Origin: JAHWKV01 sp040905365
GTDB taxonomy: Bacteria; Actinomycetota; CADDZG01; JAHWKV01
Reading direction: 5' to 3'
NCBI GenBank assembly: GCA_040905365.1
Contig: JBBDRQ010000064.1
Span: 1-64,000 of the forward strand
DNA length: 64,000 nt
The position numbers and the translations under genes were made by a program. The notes under the pieces are model-generated. The model was not told where the DNA came from. It did no database searches and saw nothing but the letters and a program-made list of their open reading frames with translations. Positions 42,564 through 52,857 of the stretch are shown piece by piece (within the stretch, counting starts at the first letter, position 1; the number at the start of each line of letters is the position of its first letter).

Positions 42564-43127
42564 ATGAACCCCGCCAACTTCGTCACCTGGGTCCGCATCG
42601 CGCTCATACCGGTCTTCGTCTACTTCATGTACGAGGCGGGTGACAGCACCCGGATGACCGCAGCCGCTTGGACTGCCCTGGTGATCTATGTTGTAGCGAC
42701 CCTCAGCGACTACCTGGACGGCTACCTGGCCCGGCGCCTGGACATTATTACGCCCACCGGTCAGTTCCTGGATCCTCTGGCCGATAAGTTTTTGGTCGGG
42801 GCCGCGCTGTTCGGATTGATTGCCTTCAAGGGATTTCCGGTATGGGCCGCATTGGTTATCGCGGTCAGGGAGGTGGCAATTGTGGCCCTGCGGTCGGCGG
42901 CCATGCGGCGCGGAAACTCCATGCCGGCCGGCAGGCACGCCAAGTACAAGACCACGGTCCAGCTGGTGATGGTGCTGGCCTGGCTGTTTCCACGTGCGGG
43001 TGCGTGGGTGCCGGTTCAGGATGTACTTCTGTTCGCGGCCGTGCTGATCACCGCGTACTCGGGAATCCGCTACGCGTTGCTGAGCGGCCGGCTGCTGGCC
43101 AGGCAACCGGACCCGGCCGAGCGTTAG
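42564..43127 (+). CDS. pgsA: CDP-diacylglycerol--glycerol-3-phosphate 3-phosphatidyltransferase
   Basis: 187 residues, several membrane helices. It carries the CDP-alcohol phosphotransferase motif D-G-x2-A-R-x8-G-x3-D-x3-D: DGYLARRLDIITPTGQFLDP followed by LADK. It makes phosphatidylglycerol phosphate. In Actinomycetota it typically precedes cinA and recA, as here. Confidence 0.92.
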   Translation: MNPANFVTWVRIALIPVFVYFMYEAGDSTRMTAAAWTALVIYVVATLSDYLDGYLARRLDIITPTGQFLDPLADKFLVGAALFGLIAFKGFPVWAALVIAVREVAIVALRSAAMRRGNSMPAGRHAKYKTTVQLVMVLAWLFPRAGAWVPVQDVLLFAAVLITAYSGIRYALLSGRLLARQPDPAER

Positions 43128-43185
43128 TGCCCCATCGAGCGAATATCGTGGGATCCGGGGGCGAAGCCCCTGGACTAGGTATCGG

Positions 43186-44433
43186 ATGAAGGCCGGGATC
43201 GTTTGTGTGGGCAGCGAGCTGCTTACCGGATCGGTGGCCGACACCAACGGCAGCCATATCGCCCGCCGGTTGATGAAGGCGGGGATCGACCCCGCTTTCC
43301 AGGTAACGGTGGGCGACGACCTCGACTGCATTGCAACGGCCGTCGACGAGGCTTGCAGGCGCGCAGATGTGGTGATTGTTTCCGGGGGCCTGGGTCCAAC
43401 TCACGATGACCTAACTCGCCGGGCGCTGGCTAAAGCGGCCGGCCGGGAGCTGCAGTTCAGCGCCGAGCTGGAGGCCGGAATCCGGCGCTTCTTCGAGTCC
43501 AAGGGCAAGCAGATGAGCCCGCTGAATCGGGTCCAGGCGTTCCTGCCTTTGGGTAGCCGGGCCATCGCCAACCCGTTGGGCACTGCGCCGGGTATCGAGA
43601 TGGAACACGAAGGAGCCAGGGTCTACGCGCTTCCCGGGGTGCCGGGCGAGATGGAGGTGATGTTGTCGGAAAGCGTGCTCCCCTTGATTGCGCAGGCCCC
43701 GGCCGGCGGTGCCGCGACCGTTGCCACGCTGTGGGTCGCCGGGGTCGGAGAAGCCGATTTGGCACAGCGGATAGGCGACGTCGTCGAGGCGTGCAGAGCG
43801 TCCGGCGGTCCCGAAGTGTCGATCCTGGCTTCCGGAGGCCGGGTGGCGGTCGGCCTTAGGGCATCCGCATCCGGGCAGGACGCCGCCGACCGGATCGGTC
43901 CGGTGGAAAGCAAGATCCGGCGCCTGTTGGGTGACGATGTCTTTGGTGCCGGCGACCAGACCTTGGAGGCGGTGGTGATCGAGATGGCCGCGGCCAGGGG
44001 CCTGACCCTGTCGGTGGCGGAGTCGTTCACCGGAGGCTCGCTGGCGTCGCTCCTGGTGTCGGTGCCGGGATCCTCGGCGGTGTTCCACACCGGGTTTGTC
44101 ACCTATGCGCCCGAAGCCAAGATCAAGCAGCTGGGCGTGCCGGCGGATTTGCTGGAGCGCCACGGGGCGGTGTCCAAGGAGACGGCGTCCGCGATGGCCC
44201 TGGGTGCCCGGACCGCGTCGGGGGCTTCGATTGGTTTGTCTACGACGGGGGAGGCGGGTCCGGATCCTCAGGAAAAGCCGGTCGGCACCGTGTTCATAGG
44301 CGTCTCATGGGACGGCGGGTCGCAGGTGCGTAGGTTGACGGTCTCCGGCAGCCGCGGCGAAATCCGTTCGGCCGGCGCGACCGCGGCGCTGGATACGCTG
44401 CGCCGGTGGATGCAAGACCGGGATCGCGCGTGA
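43186..44433 (+). CDS. cinA: CinA-like competence/damage-inducible protein
   Basis: 415 residues. An N-terminal MoaB/MogA-like domain (CVGSELLTGSVADTNGSHIA, VVIVSGGLGPTHDDLTRRAL, PGVPGEM) and a C-terminal CinA/PncC domain (LSVAESFTGGSLASLL, FHTGFVTYAPEAK, STTGEAGPDP). CinA domains have ADP-ribose pyrophosphatase and NMN deamidase activities in pyridine nucleotide recycling. It lies upstream of thpR and recA. Confidence 0.93.
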   Translation: MKAGIVCVGSELLTGSVADTNGSHIARRLMKAGIDPAFQVTVGDDLDCIATAVDEACRRADVVIVSGGLGPTHDDLTRRALAKAAGRELQFSAELEAGIRRFFESKGKQMSPLNRVQAFLPLGSRAIANPLGTAPGIEMEHEGARVYALPGVPGEMEVMLSESVLPLIAQAPAGGAATVATLWVAGVGEADLAQRIGDVVEACRASGGPEVSILASGGRVAVGLRASASGQDAADRIGPVESKIRRLLGDDVFGAGDQTLEAVVIEMAAARGLTLSVAESFTGGSLASLLVSVPGSSAVFHTGFVTYAPEAKIKQLGVPADLLERHGAVSKETASAMALGARTASGASIGLSTTGEAGPDPQEKPVGTVFIGVSWDGGSQVRRLTVSGSRGEIRSAGATAALDTLRRWMQDRDRA

Positions 44434-44990
44434 GGTTGTTTGCCGCGGCGGAGGTTCCGCAGGAGCGCCTGGAGTCGGTGCAGCAGGCCGTAGCGCCGCT
44501 GCAGGAGAAGCTGCCGGGTGCGCGGTGGACGGCGCGGTCGAGCTGGCACGTGACGGTGAAGTTCTTCGGCGAGGTCGCCGACGCGCGGGTTGAGGACCTG
44601 GTCAGGGATATTGCCCGGGTGGCGCGCTCCGCCGTCCCCGTCGATTCCCGGCTTCTCGATGTAGGGGCGTTTCCTTCCTTGAGGCGCGCGAGGGTGCTGT
44701 GGGTGGGTGTCGACGATCCGGAATCACGATTGGACGCTCTCGCCCGCCAACTGTCGCGGGTAAGCGACCAGCCGGCCGAGACGCGGTCCCTGCACCCTCA
44801 CCTGACTCTGGCTCGCTTCAAGGTGCCGTCATCGGTCGAAGAAGTGGTCGAGAGATTCCGGCCTTTCGATTTTGATCAATCCGGGTTCCGAATCGATCGG
44901 CTCAGGCTGTTCAGAAGCCATCTGAGCGCGGGCGGCGCCCGGTACGAAGTGCTGGAGACGTTCGAGTTTTCCCCAGGACTTTCCCTATAA
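44430..44990 (+). CDS. thpR: RNA 2',3'-cyclic phosphodiesterase
   Basis: 186 residues of the 2H phosphoesterase family, with the two HxTx motifs in SSWHVTVKFFGE and SLHPHLTLARF. GTG 44430 overlaps the cinA stop as GTGA and matches the conserved RLFAAAEVP start. Frequently next to cinA/recA. Opens 2',3'-cyclic phosphates on RNA. Confidence 0.92.
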   Translation: MRLFAAAEVPQERLESVQQAVAPLQEKLPGARWTARSSWHVTVKFFGEVADARVEDLVRDIARVARSAVPVDSRLLDVGAFPSLRRARVLWVGVDDPESRLDALARQLSRVSDQPAETRSLHPHLTLARFKVPSSVEEVVERFRPFDFDQSGFRIDRLRLFRSHLSAGGARYEVLETFEFSPGLSL

Positions 44991-45031
44991 TCACAGGTGT
45001 GTAATTCTCTGTGGAAAAGCGGTCTCAGTTG

Positions 45032-45060
45032 TTGTAATCCGAACAAACGTTCGATACGTT
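45032..45060 (+). promoter_or_regulatory. recA promoter with LexA (SOS) box
   Basis: CGAAC-AAAC-GTTCG at 45040-45053 is a perfect Gram-positive/actinobacterial LexA site. It lies between a -35-like TTGTAA (45032-45037) and a -10-like TACGTT (45055-45060) 17 bases apart. LexA bound here would block transcription of recA-recX until DNA damage. Confidence 0.85.
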
Positions 45061-45174
45061 TCTGTCATACCGGCCCACTAACCTGCCGGGTAGACCCGAG
45101 CAACTGGAGCGCCGACCGGCTTTCCGACCGGTTGTTAGCTCTGGGATCAGCTACTAGTGCTACTAGGAGGATGC

Positions 45175-46244
<1,070 letters not shown>

Positions 46245-46248
<4 letters not shown>

Positions 46249-46763
46249 GCAGCCGGGCGGCCGGGGTGCCGGTCGGGGAGGAGCTGCCTGCGCAGACCGA
46301 GAACGCCATGGACAAGGCGATGCATTTGCTCGGGCACCGGTCCCGTTCCCGACATGAGATGTCTCGGCGGCTGCTGGAAGGCGGGTTCAGCGAGTCGACC
46401 GTTGAAGCCGTCGACGCCCGGCTCCATGAGCTCGGACTGCTCGACGACGCCGCGTTTGTCCGCGAGGTGTGCCGGTCCAGGAGCCGCGCAGGGTGGTCAT
46501 CGACGCGTATCGGTCACGACCTCGCGTACAGAGGCGTCGCAAGCGAACTTATAGACGAGGGCCTGGCCGAGTTGGACCAGCAGGGCATCTCCGATGCGGA
46601 TCGAGCCTTGAAACTGGCACTTTCCAAGGCCAGGAGCAGCTGTTCGGTTCCCCGTGAAAAGGCGCTACCGCGCGTGGTTCGGCATCTGTATGGGAAAGGT
46701 TACGAATCCGAACTTGCGTGGGAGGCGGCGCGCGCAGCATTTCGCGAACTCGACGAAGCCTAG
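46245..46763 (+). CDS. recX: Regulatory protein RecX
   Basis: 172 residues of three-helix RecX repeats: AMHLLGHRSRSRHEMSRRLL, LLDDAAFVREVCRSRSRAGW and VVRHLYGKGYESELAWEAA. RecX inhibits RecA filaments. GTG 46245 overlaps the recA stop as GTGA, giving coupled translation under the same SOS promoter. Confidence 0.92.
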
Positions 46764-46891
46764 TGCTCACTAGTGATTGACCCTCTTCGCGCCCCAGCTT
46801 AATATTTAGGAGCCGGCCTAAGGAAGGTTTGCGTCAGCCAACGGCTTAAACTGAGTTAACTACTGAAAAGTCCGCGGTCAGACACAAAGAC

Positions 46892-47007
46892 GTGAGGTTG
46901 AGGGATAGATAATTTGTGGGAGGAGCTACTGCTACGAGAGTAACTTCAATAGCATTGTATCCCGCAACCTCACGAACCTTCTGGCCGAGCATGTGCTCGG
47001 TTTTTTT
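46892..47007 (+). ncRNA. Candidate structured RNA or leader ahead of rny, ending in an intrinsic terminator
   Basis: A long-range stem GTGAGGTTG (46892-46900) with CAACCTCAC (46965-46973), continued inward by GGGATA (46902-46907) with TATCCC (46958-46963), closes a 50-base interior. A terminator with seven T follows. It is either a small RNA gene between recX and rny or a leader that attenuates rny. I recognise no Rfam-type class. Confidence 0.5.
46985..47007 (+). terminator. Strong intrinsic terminator directly upstream of rny
   Basis: A perfect 7-base stem CCGAGCA/TGCTCGG with a 2-base apex (46985-47000) is followed by seven T (47001-47007). It stops 16 bases before the rny start codon, so rny must be transcribed by read-through or attenuation, or from a start overlapping the hairpin. 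Confidence 0.85.
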
Positions 47008-47023
47008 GTGTTGAGGAGGCCAG

Positions 47024-48559
47024 ATGTCAACTGACGTACTACTCGGAGTAGTCGGCCTTCTCGTCGGTGTCGGAATTGGATTCATTCTCTATAAACAGGC
47101 GGCCAGCCGCAGCGCGGGAACCGCGCAGGCCCGTGCGCAGGAGCGCCTGGTTGAACTCGAAGAGGAAGCCGAAAAGAAAACGCGCGAGGCGCTGACCAAA
47201 GCCAGGGAAGAGGCGTTGCGCATCCGGCAAGAAGCCGAAGAGGAGGTCAAGCAGCGCAGTGCCGACGTTCAACGCAAAGAGGAACGTCTGGAACAAAAAG
47301 AGTCGACATTGGAACACATGGCGCAGCGGCTGGAGGACAAGGAGCAGGCCGCCGCCGAGCAGCAAAAACAGCTGGAGAACTTTCGCAAGCAGCTAGACGA
47401 GTTTGCCGCCAAGCAAAGAGCTGAGGTGGAGCGGCTGGCCGGCATGTCGGCGGCGCAGGCCAAAGAGCTCGTAGTTGCATCCGTTGAGAATCAGGCCAAA
47501 CGCGACGCTATGACTTTGGTACGGGACATCGAGGCCCGGGCCCGGGAGGAGGCGGATCGCAGGGCTCGCAAGATCGTGGCGATAGCCATTCAAAGGGTAG
47601 CCAGCGAAGAAACCTCGGAGAACTCCATCTCGGTGGTTACCCTGCCCAACGATGAGATGAAGGGCCGGATCATCGGCCGCGAGGGGCGTAACATCCGGGC
47701 CTTCGAGGCTTGCACCGGTACAAGCCTGTTGATCGACGACACGCCCGAGTCGGTGGTGCTCAGCTGTTTCGATCCGATTCGCCGGGAGATTGCCAAGCTG
47801 ACCCTGGAAAAGCTGGTCGGGGACGGACGCATCCAGCCCGCCCGGATCGAAGAGATGTACGAGAAGTCCCGTGACGAGGTGGAGCGCACGATTCGAGAAG
47901 CGGGGGAATGGGCCGCGATGGAGGTGGGCATCCCGGATCTACACCCGGAGATGCTCAAGGTCTTGGGACGGTTGAACTACCGCACCTCCTACGGTCAAAA
48001 CGTGCTCAAACACTTGGTGGAAGCCGCCCATATAGCGGGTGTGGTCGCCGCGGAGCTGGGCACCGACATTGCGCTGTCGAAGCGGTGCACGTTGCTTCAC
48101 GACATCGGCAAAGCCATTACCCACGAGGTGGAGGGGTCTCACGCCCTGATCGGGGCGGAGCTCGCCAGGCGGCTCAACGAGTCGCCGGCCGTGTGCCACG
48201 CGATTGAGGCCCACCACAATGAGGTGGAGCAAAGGACGGTAGAGGCGGTTATTACCCAGACTGCCGACGCGATCTCCAGTGCCCGACCCGGAGCCCGTCG
48301 TGAGACTCTCGACACCTACGTAAAGCGTCTGCAGCGTCTGGAAACGCTGGCGGAGTCCTTCGAGGGCGTCGACAAGTGCTATGCGATGCAGGCCGGCCGG
48401 GAAGTCCGGGTGATGGTGCATCCGGATGCGGTGGATGACCTGCAGGCCGAGGTGCTTGCACGCGATATAGCCAAGAAAATAGAAGAGGAGTTGCAGTATC
48501 CGGGGCAGATTAAAGTAACGGTAATCCGGGAGCACAGAGCGGTCGAGTTCGCTAAGTAG
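47024..48559 (+). CDS. rny: Ribonuclease Y
   Basis: 511 residues: N-terminal membrane helix (about 4-24), a long charged coiled coil (about 35-200), a KH domain (VTLPNDEMKGRIIGREGRNI) and an HD domain (LLHDIGKAITHEVEGSHALI). It is the membrane-bound endonuclease that starts mRNA decay in many Firmicutes; most well-studied actinobacteria lack it. GAGGAGG precedes the ATG. Confidence 0.96.
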   Translation: MSTDVLLGVVGLLVGVGIGFILYKQAASRSAGTAQARAQERLVELEEEAEKKTREALTKAREEALRIRQEAEEEVKQRSADVQRKEERLEQKESTLEHMAQRLEDKEQAAAEQQKQLENFRKQLDEFAAKQRAEVERLAGMSAAQAKELVVASVENQAKRDAMTLVRDIEARAREEADRRARKIVAIAIQRVASEETSENSISVVTLPNDEMKGRIIGREGRNIRAFEACTGTSLLIDDTPESVVLSCFDPIRREIAKLTLEKLVGDGRIQPARIEEMYEKSRDEVERTIREAGEWAAMEVGIPDLHPEMLKVLGRLNYRTSYGQNVLKHLVEAAHIAGVVAAELGTDIALSKRCTLLHDIGKAITHEVEGSHALIGAELARRLNESPAVCHAIEAHHNEVEQRTVEAVITQTADAISSARPGARRETLDTYVKRLQRLETLAESFEGVDKCYAMQAGREVRVMVHPDAVDDLQAEVLARDIAKKIEEELQYPGQIKVTVIREHRAVEFAK

Positions 48560-48601
48560 CGTCCGCCCAATATTGTTTCAAGGTTTCTGTAAGAAGTTCC
48601 G

Positions 48602-48636
48602 CTCCCGGCCCCCGCCGGGACTCGGGGGCCGGGGAG
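48602..48636 (+). terminator. GC-rich hairpin after rny
   Basis: CTCCCGGCCCCCG pairs with CGGGGGCCGGGGAG with one bulged base, loop of about 8. It lies 43 bases after the rny stop and ahead of miaB. No T-run follows, so termination may be partial. Confidence 0.4.
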
Positions 48637-48715
48637 CCGGTCGGTGAAGGCGACGCCGGTCTGAGCGCGCAAGGCGGTGGACGTCCAACTGGACGGCAGC
48701 GTCTATCCTGGTTGC

Positions 48716-50035
48716 ATGAGTGACGAACGTACTTACTGGATCCGCACCTTCGGGTGCCAGATGAACGAGCATGACTCCGAACGCCTGGCCGGTCTGCTCG
48801 AGGTGCAGGGCTACCGGAAGGTCGACTCGCCCGACGACGCCGCCGTAGCCGTGTTTAACACCTGCGCCATCCGGGAGAACGCGGACAACCGCCTGTACGG
48901 GAACCTCGGTCAGATCAAGGCAGTCAAGGACTCCAGGCCCGAGATGAAGGTGGTGGTCGGCGGGTGCCTGGCCGAGAAGGATCGCGATGTGATCGTGCGC
49001 AAGGCGCCTTGGGTGGACGTCGTGCTCGGGACCCGCAACATCGAAGCGCTGCCCGGCCTGCTGCGCAAGGCCGAGGAGTCGGGGATCCCGGTCGTGGAGT
49101 TCTCCGAGACCCTCAACGTCTTTCCCTCCGCCCTGCCGGCCCGCCGGGGCAAGTCGTTTCACGCCTGGGTGGCCATCCAGTACGGGTGTAACAACGGCTG
49201 TACGTTTTGTATCGTGCCCTCGGTGCGGGGGGTCGAGGCTTCCCGCCGACTGGGCGACATTCTCGGCGAGGTCAAACAGCTGTGCAGCACCGGCGTCAGC
49301 GAAGTGACCTTGCTCGGCCAGAACGTCAACTCCTACGGCCGCGACGTCTATCGCACGCCGAAGTTTGCCGATCTGCTGCTGGCTCTGGACGGCATCGAAG
49401 GGCTGGAAAGAGTGCGCTACACCTCTCCGCACCCCAAGGATTTCCGGGAGCCGGTGGCCCGGGCGATGGCCGATTCCTCGGTCGTTTGCGAGCACCTGCA
49501 CCTGCCTGTGCAGTCGGGCTCCAGCCGGGTGCTCAAGCTGATGAAGCGTTCCTACTCGCGGGATAAGTACCTGGACAAGGTGCAGATGGCGCGGGAGCTG
49601 GTCGACGGACTCGCGGTGACCACCGACATCATCGTCGGCTTCCCCGGCGAAACCGAGCAGGACTTCGACGAGACGATGAGCCTGGTCGAGCAGGTGCGGT
49701 TCGATGCCGCTTACCTGTTCAAGTACTCACCCCGCCCGGGCACCGAAGCGGCCGGAATGGACGATCAGGTTCCCGCAGAAGTTGTATCGCGCCGCTTCGA
49801 CCGGCTGGCTGCTCTGCAGCGGCAGATCAGTCTTGAGCTCAATGAGCAGATGATCGACTCCACGGTCCAGGTCATGGTTGAGGGTCCGTCGAAGAAGAAC
49901 CCGGATAAGGTCACCGGACGCACCCGCACCAACAAGCTGGCGCATTTCGCAGCGAAGGCTGCTCAAGGTGAGTTGCTGGAGGTCAAGGTAACCGGAGCCG
50001 CTCCCAGCCACCTGGAGGGCTGCCTCGCCGGCTAA
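48716..50035 (+). CDS. miaB: tRNA-2-methylthio-N6-dimethylallyladenosine synthase MiaB
   Basis: 439 residues. MTTase N-domain cysteines in FGCQMNEHDSERL, FNTCAIRENAD and GGCLAEKD bind the auxiliary cluster; the radical-SAM motif is YGCNNGCTFCIVP; the TRAM domain is at the C-terminus (GRTRTNKLAHF). It adds methylthio to i6A37, the product of MiaA, encoded next door. ATG 48716 matches the family start. Confidence 0.96.
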   Translation: MSDERTYWIRTFGCQMNEHDSERLAGLLEVQGYRKVDSPDDAAVAVFNTCAIRENADNRLYGNLGQIKAVKDSRPEMKVVVGGCLAEKDRDVIVRKAPWVDVVLGTRNIEALPGLLRKAEESGIPVVEFSETLNVFPSALPARRGKSFHAWVAIQYGCNNGCTFCIVPSVRGVEASRRLGDILGEVKQLCSTGVSEVTLLGQNVNSYGRDVYRTPKFADLLLALDGIEGLERVRYTSPHPKDFREPVARAMADSSVVCEHLHLPVQSGSSRVLKLMKRSYSRDKYLDKVQMARELVDGLAVTTDIIVGFPGETEQDFDETMSLVEQVRFDAAYLFKYSPRPGTEAAGMDDQVPAEVVSRRFDRLAALQRQISLELNEQMIDSTVQVMVEGPSKKNPDKVTGRTRTNKLAHFAAKAAQGELLEVKVTGAAPSHLEGCLAG

Positions 50036-50042
50036 ACCGGCG

Positions 50043-50942
50043 CTGGCGATCGTCGGCCCCACGGGCGCCGGCAAGAGCGACCTGGCCGTTCGAGTGGCTG
50101 CCGGACGCGGCGTGCAGGTCGTCGGCATCGACTCCGCAACGGCGTACCGCGGGATGGATATCGGCACCGCCAAGCCGACCGCCGCGGACCGCGCGGAGGT
50201 CCCGCACCATATGTTCGACGTCGTCGATCCTACGGAGCCGCTGACGGTGGCCGAATATCAGAGGCGGGCCCGCGACGCGGTGCGTGCTATACACCAGCAG
50301 GGGGAGGTTCCGTTGCTGGTGGGCGGCTCCGGTTTGTACTTCCGAGCGGTGGTCGATCCGCTCGAGTTTCCGGGCACCGACCCGGTCGTGCGCGATCGCC
50401 TGCAGTCCAGGGCCGTTTCCGAGGGCCCAAGTGCGATGTACCGGATGCTGCAGGAGGTGGACCCGGAGGCGGCTAAGCGCATCCACCCGGCCAACGTCCG
50501 CCGTACGGTACGGGCGCTGGAGGTCGTCGAGCTCACCGGGGAGAAGTTCTCCTCGTACCGCACGGCGTGGGACCGTTGGGAGTCGGTGTACGAGTTGTGG
50601 ACGGCGGGACTCAGGCTTCCCAAGGAGGAGCTCGACCGCCGGATAAATGCGCGTGTGGACCGCTACATCGCACAGGGTTGGGTGCAGGAGGTGGCGGATC
50701 TTCGCGTCCGGGCCTGGCCGTGGTCGGCCACCGCTTACCAGGTGCTCGGATATGCTCTGATCCTCGACCATCTCGACGGTAAGTTGACGCTGGAGGAGGC
50801 GGTCGAGGAGGTGAAGCGCCGTACCCGTAAGTACGCGCGCCGGCAGCTCAGGTGGTTCCAGGCCGACCCCCGGATCGTGTGGTTTGAGGATCCGGACGCG
50901 GCCGCCGAGTATCTGATCGAGCGTTTAGGAAGGTGTCGATAG
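50043..50942 (+). CDS. miaA: tRNA dimethylallyltransferase MiaA, start codon non-canonical
   Basis: About 299 residues if started at CTG 50043. P-loop AIVGPTGAGKSDLAVRVA, GIDSATAYRGMDIGTAKPT, LLVGGSGLYFRAVVDPL and KRRTRKYARRQLRWF are all present. The P-loop begins 1 codon after CTG; between the preceding in-frame stop (49989-49991) and the P-loop there is no ATG, GTG or TTG. GTG 50094 would delete the P-loop. The reading therefore needs CTG, ATC or another rare start, or an assembly error. It prenylates A37 of tRNAs before MiaB acts. Confidence 0.88.
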   Translation: MAIVGPTGAGKSDLAVRVAAGRGVQVVGIDSATAYRGMDIGTAKPTAADRAEVPHHMFDVVDPTEPLTVAEYQRRARDAVRAIHQQGEVPLLVGGSGLYFRAVVDPLEFPGTDPVVRDRLQSRAVSEGPSAMYRMLQEVDPEAAKRIHPANVRRTVRALEVVELTGEKFSSYRTAWDRWESVYELWTAGLRLPKEELDRRINARVDRYIAQGWVQEVADLRVRAWPWSATAYQVLGYALILDHLDGKLTLEEAVEEVKRRTRKYARRQLRWFQADPRIVWFEDPDAAAEYLIERLGRCR

Positions 50943-50944
50943 CC

Positions 50945-51697
50945 GTGCCCGTAGAGTTTTCGAAGTATCACGGACTGGGCAACGATTTCATCCTGGTTTA
51001 CGACCAGCCGGTTGACGCCGCCGCGGCCGTGCAGATGTGCGACCGTCACACCGGTGTGGGTGGAGACGGAGTCATTGTGCTCACCGCCTCACCCGACGCG
51101 GACTTCAAGTTTCTTCTGTACAACAATGACGGCGGCATTGCCGAGGTATCGGGCAACGGCCTTCGCTGTGCCGGCAAATTCCTGTACGAGAAGGGCTATC
51201 ACCGCAGCCGGAAGGTACGCCTCGAGGCCGGGGGCGAGGTCAAGGTGCTGGAGTTGAGCGTCGACAGCTCGGCCGCGACCTCGGTGCGAGTCGACATGGG
51301 CGTGGCCGAGGACCTCGGTGAGATCGAGTTGCACGGCTACCGGTGGCGAAAGGTGCTAACCGGCAACCCACACGCAGTGACCTTTGTGGACGACCTGGCT
51401 GCCGTGCCCGTAACCGAGCTGGGCCCCGTCATCGAGAACGACCCCGCCTTCCCGGATCGCACCAACGTCGAGTTCGTTAAGGTCGAGGGTGACGTGGTGC
51501 ACGCTCGTTTTTGGGAGCGAGGTGTGGGCGTGACTCAAGCCTGCGGGTCCGGGGCGTGTGCGAGCTTGGTGGCGACCGGGTTGGAGCGCGCTACGGTGCG
51601 CATGCTCGGAGGAGACCTTTTGATCGAGAAGCAATCGGACGGTCGTTTATTCATGACCGGTCCGGCAGTACACGTCTTTGATGGGAGGACCGTTTGA
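50945..51697 (+). CDS. dapF: Diaminopimelate epimerase
   Basis: 250 residues. Two catalytic Cys motifs: EVSGNGLRCAGKF and TQACGSGACASL; also KYHGLGNDFIL at the start and DRTNVEFVKV. Converts LL- to meso-diaminopimelate. GTG 50945 is preferred over GTG 50933 because AGGAAGG at 50927-50933 overlaps the latter. Confidence 0.95.
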   Translation: MPVEFSKYHGLGNDFILVYDQPVDAAAAVQMCDRHTGVGGDGVIVLTASPDADFKFLLYNNDGGIAEVSGNGLRCAGKFLYEKGYHRSRKVRLEAGGEVKVLELSVDSSAATSVRVDMGVAEDLGEIELHGYRWRKVLTGNPHAVTFVDDLAAVPVTELGPVIENDPAFPDRTNVEFVKVEGDVVHARFWERGVGVTQACGSGACASLVATGLERATVRMLGGDLLIEKQSDGRLFMTGPAVHVFDGRTV

Positions 51698-52857
51698 GAA
51701 GCGCCGAAAGGATCGACAAGCTACCCCCGTACCTGTTCGCGGAGCTGGACAAGAAGGTTGCCGCAGCCAAGGCCAAGGGGGTGGACGTGATCTCCTTCGG
51801 CATCGGCGACCCGGACCGACCGACGCCCCAGCATATTGTGGATGCCGGTATCAGGGAGCTGTCCGACCCGGCCAACCATCAATATCCCTCCTATTACGGG
51901 CTGGCGGAGCTGCGCGAAGCTATCGCTGCCTATTACGAGCGCCGGTTCAATGTAGCTCTGGACCCCAAGACGCAGGTGCTTCCGCTGATCGGTTCCAAGG
52001 AGGGTATTGCGCATCTGGCTACCGCGTTCGTGGACCCAGGGGAGGCCGTGCTGGTGCAGGACCCCGGTTATCCGGTCTACCGGACGGCGACGATGCTGTC
52101 CGGCGGCCGGCCGATATCGGTCCCGTTGACCGCCGGCGAAAACTTTGTCCCGCAGCTGGACCGTATCCCTGCCGGCGACGTCAACGTCTCCAAGGTCCTG
52201 TGGATCAACTTCCCTTCCAACCCCACCTCGGCGGTTTGCGACGAGGGATTCATGAAGACCGCTGTCGACTTTTGTGCAACCAACGACCTGCTGCTGGCGC
52301 ACGACGCCGCCTACGTCGAGCTCACCTACGACGGCTACACCGCACCCAGCGTGCTGCAGGCGCCGGGCGCCCTGGACGTGGCGGTGGAGTTCGGCTCGCT
52401 GTCCAAGACCTACAACATGACCGGCTGGCGGGTCGGCTGGGTCGTCGGGTCCACTCAGGCGATCGAGGCCATCGGCCGCGTCAAGACCAATATCGACTCG
52501 GGTATATTCAACGCCATCCAAAAAGCGGGTGTTACCGCGCTGGAGGGTCCGCAGGACTGCATTCAGGAGAACATCGAGGTCTACAGGCGCCGCCGTGATT
52601 TGGTGGTAGATGCCTTGCGCGCGGCGGGCCTTAAGGTCGACGCGCCGCTGGGCGCCATCTACGTGTGGGTACCGGTGCCCGACGGGCACAACTCGGTGAG
52701 CTTCTGCCAGCACCTTTTGGACGAGGCGGGGGTCGTAGTGGCTCCCGGCTCGGGCTACGGATCGCACGGCGAGGGCTTCGTTCGTTTCTCTTTGACTTTG
52801 GCGGACGACCGGGTAACCGAAGGTATGGAGCGAGTGACCAAGGCCCTGGAGACCTGA
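51694..52857 (+). CDS. dapL: LL-diaminopimelate aminotransferase-like PLP enzyme
   Basis: 387 residues, fold-type I aminotransferase: YPSYYGLAELREAIAAYYER, NFPSNPTSAV, the PLP-lysine in EFGSLSKTYNMTGWRVGW, and a C-terminal Arg in GFVRFSLT. The opening RIDKLPPYLFAELDKKVAAA is that of the DapL2/aspartate-type group. Its overlap with dapF (TTGA, start TTG 51694) supports DapL, which converts tetrahydrodipicolinate to LL-DAP in one step. A general aminotransferase cannot be excluded. Confidence 0.75.
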   Translation: MRSAERIDKLPPYLFAELDKKVAAAKAKGVDVISFGIGDPDRPTPQHIVDAGIRELSDPANHQYPSYYGLAELREAIAAYYERRFNVALDPKTQVLPLIGSKEGIAHLATAFVDPGEAVLVQDPGYPVYRTATMLSGGRPISVPLTAGENFVPQLDRIPAGDVNVSKVLWINFPSNPTSAVCDEGFMKTAVDFCATNDLLLAHDAAYVELTYDGYTAPSVLQAPGALDVAVEFGSLSKTYNMTGWRVGWVVGSTQAIEAIGRVKTNIDSGIFNAIQKAGVTALEGPQDCIQENIEVYRRRRDLVVDALRAAGLKVDAPLGAIYVWVPVPDGHNSVSFCQHLLDEAGVVVAPGSGYGSHGEGFVRFSLTLADDRVTEGMERVTKALET

